64,000 nt of DNA, from contig JANCRA010000004.1 of assembly GCA_024362935.1 (NCBI GenBank), forward strand, positions 21,843,121 to 21,907,120, given 5' to 3'. Under the pieces are notes generated by a model. The model saw only the letters and a program-made list of their open reading frames with translations. It was not told where the DNA came from and ran no database searches. Source of the DNA: Setophaga petechia (Eukaryota > Chordata > Aves > Passeriformes > Parulidae). Shown one piece after another: positions 1 through 12,600 of the stretch. Each line of letters opens with the position of its first letter. Position 1 is the first letter of the stretch. A program made the translations under genes and the position numbers.

Positions 1-544
1 TAATGAGTGTGGGAGGAGGGAGGGCTTCCTTGCTATTTTAACTATATGTATCACATGCAGGAATATTTAGAGTAAACACTGTATTATGAGAGTAAATACT
101 TTTTTAATTGCTTTGGGTATGGGTATCCATCTTGAAATGAAAAATATAGGGCTAATGTAAAATTTGGCCTGTGATGGCTATTTAATTGCTTATATATGTA
201 TTTTAAATTATTCTTTAGAAAACCATTGCATCTAATTTTACAGGTATTTTTATGGTGAAAGCTGGAGAGAAAATCTGCTATGTAAGAAGTGTTTATTGAC
301 CTTTTATATACTCTGTTCTTTCTTAAAGGTGGTTGTTATTATGCAAAATAAAATTGGATCAATAATGCACTGTGTACTTGAAAAAGTGACTAGAAGGGAA
401 ATGAAATAAAAACATTTTGCCTTTTTAATGCCTGTCTAATGATCTTTTGATATGTTAGAGCTGCTCTGGGTCTATATTTTTCTTAGGAAAATGAACAAAA
501 AAGCATGAAGAAAATTACTGACCTGAGTATTTTTAAAATTTAAG
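1..544. other. VPS13A: Intron upstream of the first visible VPS13A exon (partial)
   Basis: No coding segment matching the preceding VPS13A residues is present here. AT-rich sequence without recognisable repeats. A good branch-site match (ttactgac) lies about 25 bases before the exon 1 acceptor. Confidence 0.7.
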
Positions 545-680
545 GCAGCTAAAGCTGGATTGAAAATCTACAGACCAGGAGTAAAACAGGATGATGAAAA
601 TTCTGGTGGCTGGTTTAGCTGGATATGGAGCTGGTCGGGTAGAAAAAAGGATGAAAAAAACCAAGAAGTAAAGGGTTCAA
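545..680 (+). CDS. VPS13A: VPS13A window exon 1
   Basis: Encodes AAKAGLKIYRPGVK and the Trp-rich GGWFSWIWSWSG, matching human KAGYKIYREGVK and GWFSWLWSWS. Ends one base into a codon before donor gtatga. The acceptor is ambiguous: TTAAG then GCAG follow 4 bases apart. The first gives a phase-0 start at 545. The second would start at 549 and needs a different phase in the upstream exon. Confidence 0.88.
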
Positions 681-3600
681 GTATGATAATTTACTGATAT
701 TCTTTTTGTTACTAGGAGTCTGTTACAGTCCTAGCTAGCTAGCAGTGGAACTTGTTATCAAATTGTTACTGTGTACATTTTCTCTTAACCTTTTCTTTTG
801 GTGATATAATTGTTAATTGCATGTAACAGAGGTTATACAATTGTACAACTCCTCCATAGTTCCTTCTGAGCTGTGTTCAATACAGTGGAAGTTAATGGAA
901 TGTAAACAATTTTGTTTGCATTCATTTTAAAATTTGTGTATTTCTTGCAATGTATGTTTGACATATGAGGCACCTAGTAAAGATTATGGAACATAGAAAG
1001 TTAATCACAAAGTCTGCTTCTGTTGTTAGCAAGATAGGAAATAGAATAGGTAAGGAAAAAATTATAAGAGCATTTTAAAGCATGCTTTAGATTTGCAAGA
1101 CTTGGCTTTAAACCCCAGGGTATTTTCTTTTACTAATTCAGGACTGTAATGTTGACAGTATCTACTCTGTATTGTAGAGCTACCAAGCACAGAAAAGTGT
1201 ACAACAGTATTTGCATTTTCCAGATGTCTATACTCAATTTAACTAACCTCTTGAAATGTGACAGGTCTTGAACAACTGATGACACAGGAAGAGAAGGCTA
1301 AACTTTATGCAGCAATTGGATATAGTGAAACAGCTGTGGATCCAACCCTTCCAAAATCAGTAAGTCATAGCTGGCTATATGGTATAGCTTCATCTACTAA
1401 CAAAAATCTCCAAAGATGATAGGAAATCACTTTTAAATTACTTGAAGCTTTGTCTCTATATTTGAATATTGTTCTGATACCTTTTAATGAAGTTACTGCA
1501 TGCCAGTTTTCTGCATGCTTAGATGCAGTTTTAGTATAGTGGTTACAAAGCTTACTTTTGGATATTCTGAAATAGTAAAGAATAAATTTTTACTTGCTGT
1601 AACAAGAATAGGATCATAAATGTAGTGTATTGTAATTTAAATATTGAAGTATATTAATATATTATCGTACAATATTCAAAAGCTTTTTAAGAAAATGCGC
1701 TAGGGAATCTTAATAAAGGATCAGGAAGTGCACTGTAATCTAAAATATGCGTGATAGTAGATGAGGTAGAAAAAGTGATTATATATTATCTAAAGAAAGA
1801 GATGATTCAAGGATTGTACTGGGAAAGAGCAACATTTTGAACCATTCAGAAATAGTCTGATAAATCCTCTTATTGTGAGATACCAAGGATAATATGATGA
1901 ACTGCTTTCTACCTCTGCATCAGAGGGTCTTTTTCACAAAATTTGGTAAGGATATAAAAGACTCATATTTGTAAGGATACTCTACTCTTTAGTTTAGCCT
2001 GCCTCTTTGTAGACGTTTACACCAGCTATGATACAAGCTATGCAAAAAAGCAGTAGTTTCAAACTTAGTTGTAACTTTCATCTCTTCATAAATTGTATCA
2101 AGATGGATATTAATGTATTTTATACTCCTATGTTGTTGTTTTTTTGGCATGTCTAGTATGAAGCCATGAAGTTCTCTGTGAACTTATTAAGCATGTCGAT
2201 ATCAATAAGAGAAAACAAGCAAACTCCTAAGCTAATAGAATTTGCATTAACTGACTTGAGTACAGTATTTACCCAACGACCAGGTGCACAAGCAATAAGG
2301 TGAGCTTTCTCTATCAAACTGGTTTTGCCTCTCATGAAATGATGATGACGACTAGTAGACGTTTTAAGACTGTGTTATGGTATTTAAGTGTCATTCCTTG
2401 TGCAGTCTGGAGTGGAGTTGTTCTGCGGCTGAGGGATAAATCATAGATACTCTTCCCATCATTGAATTCTCTGCATCTCCAGAGCTTTTTGTTCTAATAT
2501 GGATATGCTCCTTTTTTCTTTTCTTTCAGTTTGCCATTGTTATGTGCAAAAAATCCAGTTACAAACTTGTTATTTGCTTTGAAAAGCAACTGTTCAGTTT
2601 CCTTTTGAAACTTAGCCTGAGCAGGGTGATCTTGTAACCACTTTTTTGTGGGCATTTAACATGATGGAAGAGTTCTTGTGTTCCCAGTTCACTTTTGGAT
2701 TTGTGGAAGAAAGATGTCACTGATGATTTTTCCTTTGTTTTATGCTCTCACAGTAGGTGGTGAAAAGCATCTAGTGAAATATTTCAATTTTATTTCAAAT
2801 GCACTTAAAAATTCTGGGAGAAGGTTACCCTCCTCTTTTAAACCTTGTTCTGTTTACTTTGAGATGAGTATAATATTAAGATACTATTGATCTTGGTTAG
2901 TTTTATGTAGAATTTTTTCTAAGGTTTTGCGTCCGTGTTTTCTGTTGTACTCTTGTGCATCTAAATGGCCCTGACAATCCTGTTGTACTAAGAAAAAGGG
3001 AAAAAATAATACATTTTTTGCAGTGAAACATTTTTCTTAGAGGGTTGGGAGATAAAAAATCTTCAACTGAGAGCTGTTACAGAGGCATTTGGGGGAAAAA
3101 AAATCCAAGACATAAAAAGTACCTCTTGGAGTAATTAGACAATTTATTATTGTTTTTTTCATTTCTTTGTGCCAGAACCGGTTTGTCTCTGCTGTATGTC
3201 TGTTTCCCACTATAAATACACCTTCTAATTCCTGAAGTCGCACTAAAGAATTCTCATTTGAATTCTGCAACTTTGCAGAATCTCTTGCCTGCCCTGACAC
3301 CTGTCCTCATGAAAAGTGTATGAAGGAAATAACTTAGATGCCCTTTTGTATTTAGACAGGGGCAGCTAATAGACACAAAAGATAATGAAATGGAAAAGAG
3401 ATAACGCATGGATGTATGTATTAAATCCTTAGAATAAGCTATTTATAGTTAAGGTAAGGTAGAAACATATTGTACTGGTTTGTGTTTTATTTTTCTTTCC
3501 ATCTAATTTTTTTACTCTTTCCATGTAATTGTACTTAGCCAGATGGATATTGCATCTGAACAGTCTGCTTACATTTCTGTACAGGTTTGAAACAAAAATT

Positions 3601-6600
3601 ACCTCACTTGAAGTTACAGGCGTGTCTCAAGGAAAGTGTACACCCCGTCTCCTGTCTTCTCGAACAGCCTATTCAGATGACAGTACCTCACTTTTAAGCA
3701 TAATGTTTGAGACTAATCCTTTGGATGAGAAAGCAGATCAGAGGATTAGAATAGAATCACAACCACTGGAAATAGTATATGATGCAGTAAGTAAATATTT
3801 GAATAAGTTATAAATTGTCAAAAATGCTACTTAATAGTAAATTTACCTTTTTTTTTTTAACAGATGACAGTAAATAACTTAGTGGATTTCTTTAGACCTC
3901 CAAAAGATGTACATTTAGAGCAATTGACATCGGCAACTCTGATGAAGCTTGAAGAATTCCGTGAAAAAACATCAACAGGCAAGTACTGCATACTCTTCTC
4001 ACAGCACACTCAGACAAATTTTAGATCGTAGGAGTGCTGAGTGTATCTTTTTCTATGGAGATATGTGCATCCAAGTCATAGCTTTCTAACACCTAAATAA
4101 GGTGTTTACCACCTGCTCACTTGGCACTATTTGCTATCATAATTTCATCTACATGGTGTTTCTTTAAGGAGTGTCTATAGTGAGTGGTTCAGAAGAAATA
4201 TGAAGAGCATATGTGCCTGAGCATATGTATTTTTAGCATATGTACCTTCCTAACACACCACCTAAATAAGTTGAATTATTCTATCTTATTGCAGTATGTT
4301 TATTCTGGGTATGGAATAATTTAATGTTTATATCTCTTTTAACTTTAACTATTTCTACTTGTAGAAATATTTGTAAAATATGCTCCAAAGCCACAGATAG
4401 TCTTTCAGTATTTTTTATTCCACAGAGAGTTAAAAGAGTTTGTTACATCTTCTGTTTTGTTCATCTGGTATGTCGAAGGCCTTAGTTATTTAATACTCCT
4501 GAAATACTGATTCTGAGATATTAATCCTCTAAGTTAACCTCTGAAACCTTTTCAGATTTCTTTTTTCTCAGGAAGTTATGCCTTTGTATAGATGTTTTTG
4601 ATTTTCTGACTTCCTTGATGAATATTGATTTTGATTTGGACTAACTCAGTTCAAGTTATATAAACTGTATTTATCTGCTTTCCAGATCATCAGTTTTACA
4701 TCTGTTACACTAGTTTTCATTTCATCCTTTTTATCTCTAGAGATCTTGTATTTTAAGACATGAATGCAAATGCTGAATACTGTGAAGACTAACACTGAGA
4801 TCTGTGGACTTAATTTGTTCCAGTAAGGATGTCTGAGGCTTTGTAAATCAGAGATGTGTCCAGCACACTGTCCTGTCTCTGTGGATGGGAGTGGATGCAG
4901 AGGGGAGATATAATAAATATATTATTTTTAAAAGAAAAAAAAAACAGTGGATGTTTTCTTAAGCCTCTTATCATTTCATAACCTATTAATAATTAAATTG
5001 TAAATATAAAAAAATCTGAATACTGAAGTGATAAAGATTTTAAGAAAACTCAAGCAAAAAGTTTGTTTGATTGCTTCTATCAGGCTAGTATTGGGAGGGA
5101 AATCAAGCATCAGTGGTATTTTTATTCATTAGTTCTTCTTTGAGTGAACTGTTTAATTAAGGACTAATATCAGATTAACCAGAATTATGTGGATCAGCTT
5201 GTCTTTTCTTTCAGAAATTTCTTGAGCAACATTGACTATTTTGATACAACAGTTCCTTGTTGATTTCCGAGATGAAATTTTAAATTTGATTTATATATAA
5301 TATGCTATAATATGTTCTCTGCTCATTAGCACCAAAAATAGTGGTGTTGATCATAATTAATATTTTGTGGAAATACAAAATCGTCCTCTGTGTTTATTAC
5401 AGTTGAGCATATCATTACTGTACAGGTATATCCAATACTGTTTATATCCTCACAAGAATGCCATGTTGTCCAGAGTAACCTAAAACCTTGTTCCAGTCAC
5501 AAATGAAAAATTTCATGATAATGTCTCAAAATACGCAGTACACTGCTTATGAAATCTTGTCTGAGTTTCAGAGAATTGCCAGTGAAAAAAGATTTGATCT
5601 GCAGAATATTCTGATGCAGAGGACTATGCTAAGCTCAGAGGTAGAATAAGAAAAATGGAAACATAGAAGTGTAATTAATATGTTCAGACCTGCAGTCCTG
5701 AAGAATGAGTTCTTAACACTTTTCTTTGAAGCAATAGAAGGTAGCTGGAAAATATAGGGGAACTGTGAACCGCAAAATTGAAGGAACTTGCTACACTGGA
5801 GTAGTTACGATTTTCAGCATTAAAAAACATTAAAAATGCTTCGTTTGCCAGAGCTCAGTTTATTGATTCTACTACTTTTTTTCCCAAATAAAAGAAACAA
5901 GAAAATATTTATTTGACCTTTCTACATCACTCAAAATTCAACTAGCCAATGCAAACTGATAAAATCTGCTCTTCCTGTTACTCCAAGTTGTTTTGTCTTG
6001 CAAATCCTGAAATGTAGTTGTCATCCAGAACTTTACTGACTAGCCTAGCTCTCCTCTGACAGGGCAAACTTTGATAATGTAGCAGATTTAATTGTTTTCT
6101 TACAGGGGATGTGTTTACTGTCATGTTGTTATCTTCGTAATTCTTTGTCTCTGCTTCTGTGATCATCAGCTTGTTGTAAATGGTAGATATTTAATGAGTT
6201 GTGGCTGCATCGTAAGGCAGTTTCTAGATCTAAATTGGAGCAATACCATTCACTCTTCAGCTGAGCAAAAAAGCAGAATTTGATCTCAAATCTTCTGAAT
6301 GTCTGATTTTCCCAACTAATTGCATGATTTTTAAACTTAGTTTTTGTAAGATCATATATTTGCATATCTTTGGTGTTTCAAGATGGAGACGTTTGTCAGC
6401 AGTTAGTGTAAACCTGCATATCTCAGTATCAAAAAACACGTAACAGTTTGACTAGTGTAGTTGGATACTCCAAATAAGAAATTCTAGAGCAATTAAATTT
6501 CTGAATCTATGAAACATAGTGGGTGAATTCAGTAATTTCAAAGTTGCAGTTCACATTCCAGTTCTTCTCTAATTTCATCTCTGCTCAGTGGGAAGTATTT

Positions 6601-9600
6601 TTGAGTTTGCGTATGTCACATTGTTGTCTATACTTGTCAGTTAGCACTATTTGCTATCATCGTTTCATCTGCTTGATGCTTCTTTAAGGACTGTCTATAA
6701 TGACTGAAAGAAGAAATATGAAGAGCATATGTACCTTAGTTATTTAGCATATAGAGTTTGTTTAAAATTAGACCTGATTTTATTTTTGTCACTTTCTTTT
6801 AATCCTACAGGTTCTGTATGAATTTCTTTTGTTTGTTTGTATTTAATAATTGTACTGTTTTTTCAGGATTGTTGTATATTATTGAAACCCAGAAAGTTCT
6901 TGACCTCAAAATAAACCTCATGGCTTCATACATCATTGTTCCACAAAAAGGATTCTATGACCATACATCAAATTTACTGCTTCTGGATCTTGGTAGCTTT
7001 AAAGTATGTATTTACGTAATAAAGTAATTTACCGAAAATAATAATTCAGCTTTTTACCTGATTTACAGTTTCTTAATTTGAGTTTTATGATCATGAAGAG
7101 TACCATAGTACTTACTCTTACTCTTGCAAGAGTAAGAGTAAGTACTATGTACTTGCCTCCTTGTACTCCTTGCAAGAGTAAGAGTACCTCTTGTAGTTTA
7201 TTTATTAGGTATTTATTTTAAAGTGCTTCCTAATCAAGGCAAAAGTTACTGAACTCTTCTCAGCGGATTTGTTCAGGGCAAAAGAATTGCTAGAAATACT
7301 CCTTCCCTGGCATGAGACTACTGTTGATACTTTGGACTGTTATGTGGAAAATGTCTAGTAATTTTTTACATTGCCTTACAATATAAAATAGTGAACTTCT
7401 TTGTTACATGATTAAATGGTATTCTTATTTTTCATATTATTATTACTTACCCTTTAATCACTGAATTTACTTTAAAATGAGAAAAGTAAACATACTGGCA
7501 ATTTTTAAGATCGTTTGGATGAGATTGGGGGTATGTTTGAGATAATGATTGATCTTTTTGACTTTTCTCTTGCATGAGGTGTGTAAAATTATAATTTATC
7601 ACTATCAAAAAAGGAATAGACTTTGAAATAACAAAGAAGAGACTTTGTTGTTAGCGGTCTTCTTCTTACTCACTGATGAACTTGTGTACTTCAGGATAAA
7701 TGACTTACATGCATACAGGCAATTTACTTTTTATTTACTTGTATTCTGGGTAAAATTGGTTCTGCCACTTAGTATCTGTTTAGATTGCTGTCTGCTTTTT
7801 AGCAAAAATTTGTTTCAAATCTTAAAATGTTGCTAATGAGAGTAAGTTACGTATGTAATTTCCACATAATTACATTCTGAACATGTGATTTCAGCTTGAA
7901 TTATAGAATGGTTTGGCTTGGAAGAGACCTTTAAAGGTCATTGAGTAACCTCGCTGCAATGAACAGAGACATCTTTAACTAGATCAGGTTCCTCAGCCAC
8001 CTGTCCATCCTGACCTTGAATGTTCCTAGGGATGGGCGTACCCCTCCTCTCTGGACAACTTGTGCCAGAGTCACACCACTTTCATTTTAAGAAAATTCCT
8101 TATATCTAGTCTATATCTACTCTTAGTTTTAAGGTGTTACCCCTTGACTTGTCTGAGCAAGTCCTGGTAAAGTCTGTTACCATCTTTCTTTTTGGCCCAC
8201 TTTAAATACTGAAAGGCTGCTGAAAAGTCTCCCCAGAGCCTTCTCTTCTTCAGGCTGAACAGCACCAACTCTCTCTGCCTTTTTCTTAGAGGAGATGTGT
8301 TCTGTCCCTCTGAGCACTTTTCTGGGTCTTCTGTGGACCTAGTCCCACAGGTTGCAGTACTCCAGGTGAGGAGCAGAGTAGAGGGCAGAATCCTCTCCCT
8401 TTCCCTGCTGGCCACACTGCTTTGGATGCAGCCCAGGATATGTTGGGCATCCTGAGTGCACGTTGCCAGGTATCATCCAGCTTTTCATCCACTAGCACTC
8501 CCAGGCCCTACTCCATAGAGCAACTCACAATGCCATTGTCAGCAGCCTATATTGATCACAGAACTACTGAATCACTTAGACTGGAAAAGACCTTAGGATC
8601 CTTGAGTCCGGCCATTAACTCAGTACTGCCAAGTCCACCATTAAATTATGTCCCTATGTGCCATGTCTATATGGCTTCTAAATTGCTCTGGATTCAGTGA
8701 CTCAACCATGTCCCTGGGCAGCCTGTTCCGGTGCATAGTAACCCTTTCAATGAAGAAATGTTTCTTAATTTCCATTCTAAACCGTCTCTGGTACAACTTG
8801 ATGCTGTTTCTGCATGTTCAGTTGCTTGTTTCTTGGGGTAAGAGGCTAACTCCTGACTACATCCTCAGACTCCTTTCGGGTAATTTTAAGGTAAGGACCT
8901 CACTCTGCCTCCTTTTCTCCACACTAAAGAGCCCTAGCTCCATTGGCTACAGGACTTGTGCTCCAGATCCCTTCCTAGCTCTTTTGCCCTTCTCAGGAAC
9001 TATTGCAGCACCCCAATGTCTTTGTTGCTGTGAGGAGCCCCAAATAAAGCACAGTATTCAAGCTGCAGCCTCGCCAGTGCCAAGTACAGGAGAACAATCC
9101 CTCCCCTTGTTCTACTGGCCACACTATTGCTTTTGGCTACCTGGGTACTCACTGGCTCTCATTTAGATGGCTGTCAATCAGCTTGACCTGCTGCTCTCCT
9201 CCCTGACCTATGTCACTAAGCAGAGGGATTCTCTGCTTAGGCACACCTCCCACAGGTGTGCTCACTGCTGCTGTCTGGTGGTGGCATAAGAGTCAGGCAC
9301 ATCCTGCAGCCTGGCACCTGGGTGGCAGCATGTTCCCACCAGATCTCTGATTAGGTGCATCAGTTGTGCTGATGATTTGGTAATGGGCTGCTCCAGTCCA
9401 ACTGCAGGTCTGTGCAATAGGTCATGTTTAAAAAGAAGGTGTTGGATTGCTTCAGAAAGTAGAATTAGTGAAGAAGCTTGCTCTGTGGATACTAAAAATT
9501 ATGTGATCTGATTGTAAATCCAAGTTTTTTCAGTGACAGATAATTTCATCAGCTCTTCTGAGTATTAGTCATTTGTAAGCAGTTTGTAGGGTTGGTACTT

Positions 9601-12600
9601 TGTAGTTGTTTGTGTGCTTGAGACAGCCTCCTAGATCTAATCATAGATCTAATAGTCCACTTCTTTTTCCACCCCATACAAGATTACCCTTGGAAGTGCT
9701 ACATAGAAGAATACATTTCAAATTCAGACTTCAGTGTGTGTGGCATTTTTTCCTGAAGTGGATGAGTAATTTTTGTAGTGAATGTGACTCCTAGATTGGT
9801 TCCTCTGATTTAATAGAATTTTGAAATACAGTTAGAGAAAATTTAGTTGCCTCTCCAGGATATGATTAGTAGTTCTGTATTCACTTTGAGTGACGTATGC
9901 TTAAGGGAGAGGTGGGTCGTTTGTTGAATGAGAATGTTTAACACAAAACAAACAATCTTTTCCCTCAGTTGCATACTGGAAAAGATCAAGCCCCAGGAGG
10001 AAAAATGGCATGTAAAATTAGAACTGTGTCTCAGTAGATAAATAGGGTTATTAATTTAGTCATTCTGAATTTGCATCTCCAAGTTATTTTTAACATAGAA
10101 GTTACAATGGGCTTAGAGTCCAGCAGTACTGAAAAATAAATGCTGTGTCTTAGATGCTAGTTTTTAAACCTCTCTTAGATCCTTTGAATATTGCCTGGGT
10201 TTGACAAAACCAAATATGAATCCAAAATTATTAGACATATAAGGATGAGGACAGGCATATTTCATCTGAGATGAGAATCAGGGAGGGTACATACAAATGT
10301 GAAATACCAAAGAAGTATGGATGTCCCAAAGCTGAATCAAAGGGCTATTGACTGATACTAAAGGAAAGACATTTATGATGAACAGTCCATATCATCTTTT
10401 CCTCTCTAATGTGTCACATCTGAATTCAACAGAGTTCAGAAATACCTTTCACGTGTCTGAGTTGCTTAATGCAGTAATATTTTATATATAAAAATTCTGA
10501 ATGATTATTCTACTGATTAAAAAGGGTTTGAGATTTTATACTTTGGAGTATAGGTCACTTATTGAAGAAAATTATTCTGTACATAATATATAATATATTT
10601 TAATTTGCTTTTTGTTCCTTTCTTTGAGGAAGAGATGGTGTTAATACTCTGGTTTTTGTTTTGGTGCAGTCTAGAAATTTTACATATTTGCTGTGCTGTG
10701 ATAGTTGTAAGGCTCTGTGACCAGTAGTGAGGACTGAATCGTTTGTTATGGTAGGAACAAGTATTTGTAGTATTAGTGCCTTGAATATTTCTAAAATTGA
10801 TTTATACTTTTTTTTTGACATATTTTAAGATGGCAAGCAAAAGTCGTTCTGATTTATCAAAAATCAAAGTAGGACAAACCTCTATTGAAGATATAATGTC
10901 CAGAGCTTATGACAGTTTTGATGTCCAGCTCAGTAGTATGCAGTTACTGTACAGCAAACATGGTAAGTATTCATGAAAGTTTTCTTTATATGACTGAATA
11001 CAATGTGTTAGTGGTTGTACCTCATATTTGTAGCTGAAGCAGTGGAGAATCTTTTGGAATGTACTTCTCCAAACGTAAGTGCTCTAAATTCAGTACTATC
11101 AACATACGATGAATTTCCAAAACATACCTTTAGGACTTCAGTTCCAATTTTAGCAAATTCATAATAAAATTCCTTTTGTTGAATACATCTCATTTGATTT
11201 GTTACATAGTGAGTGTAAGACTGTAATTACTTTGTTTATGGTATTTTCCTTCAGTGCCTTTGCTTTTTTCTGGATTTAAAGCAGAATCCACAAGTAGTTG
11301 TAGGTTTGATCATTTTTTTGAGAGTAAGGAAAGAATGAGAATTGAACTACTTCAATAAGGTATCAAAGGAAACTTTTGTATTTTGGGAACTAGCAACATA
11401 GAGTCAATCATAATCAAAGATGTCTTAATAATTTCATTCTTAATCCTTTGTGTTTAATTCAGTTTAATGATTTACTCTCCAGGGGAGAGCACAGAGCCTT
11501 AACTCCCAGTACCACACATGTTAAGAATTGGGTCCTTGGAAGTCTACCCCATGGATGCTGTAGCTGTGAAGATGAGAATAGGAGAAATTATTAATTAGTC
11601 TTGTATGTCTGAAGTTCAGATGTATAAATACATCTGTTGATAGAACTATAAAAGAGATCGTGGCACCTGAATTTTTAGGAATATGTACTAATATCAGATA
11701 CTTCAATTCTGTGATGTGTACTGAGAAGGAATCTCTTTCAGTATTTAAAGTAGGTTTTCTCTGCTCTTCTAGACGAGAACTGGCGAGAAGCTCGGAAGCT
11801 GAAAAACTCATCTCAGTGTATCTTGCAGCCCTTGGATGTAAACCTAGAATTTAGCAGGGCTATGGTTGTTACAGATGCAAGAATGCCCAGGTATGTATTT
11901 TCCCAATTTTGAAATTTTTGAGGGGAAAAAGAGGAAAAAATAAGGATCTGGTTATACTTGTGCACTTTTGCATTGGCTATATTTAAATATTGAAAGTAAA
12001 ATGCATTTATCTAGAAAAATAGAAAATAAATTAAAATAAGTTTTCATATACCAAAAAGGTGATAGAATGTTGCAGTAGTCTGCTTAAAATATTTAAAGAT
12101 TTTATTAAAGATATTACTGCCTCTTCTAATTCAGTCTTCCTAATAGCTACATTTCAGTTCTCATTGAAAATACCAAGGAGCTAAAAATCAGAGTTTAGAA
12201 TCAGTTCTATAAATACCAAAAATATTTTGAAAAGTAATGTGCTGTCATACTCCCTCTCTTTTGACTTGGCTTATTGTTCTAGTTAGTTTACCTGCTATGG
12301 AAACAGCTCTTAATGCCTTGAATTTGTGCTTAGGGTTGTTTAGGAAAATCTTGTTAGTTATAGAAATCGTACCAATCAGAAGAAAATGATTAGTACTGTT
12401 CATAACGATTGGTGATTGCATGATATAATGCTGCCACCTTCTGGAAACCTGGGAGGCCAGATTTTGAATTTTGATACTTACAAAACATCTTAATGTTTTC
12501 CCTCCTTACTCTTTCTCTGTTGAAGACAGTCAAATAAGGGGAATGCAATTCACAGGAATCTTTTTATGTTAGAAAGTGAGACTTCATTTCTATGGTCATA

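Larger units (their letters stand above)
3979..6866 (+). other. VPS13A: VPS13A intron 5 (GC-AG, 2.9 kb)
   Basis: Starts gcaagt and ends tttcag. AT-rich, no gene seen. Contains two diverged copies of a segment of about 100 bp (4122-4224 and 6642-6740) listed separately. Confidence 0.85.
7004..10829 (+). other. VPS13A: VPS13A intron 6 (3.8 kb)
   Basis: Holds a perfect palindrome (7104-7149), two antisense CR1 copies (7903-8550 and 8551-9180) and an unassigned repeat-like tail to about 9420. The rest is AT-rich with no gene seen. Confidence 0.85.

Noticed and set aside
8648..9166. 172-codon + strand open frame
   Set aside because: Lies antisense in a CR1 copy; the sequence is CR1 3' UTR and ORF2 end read backwards.
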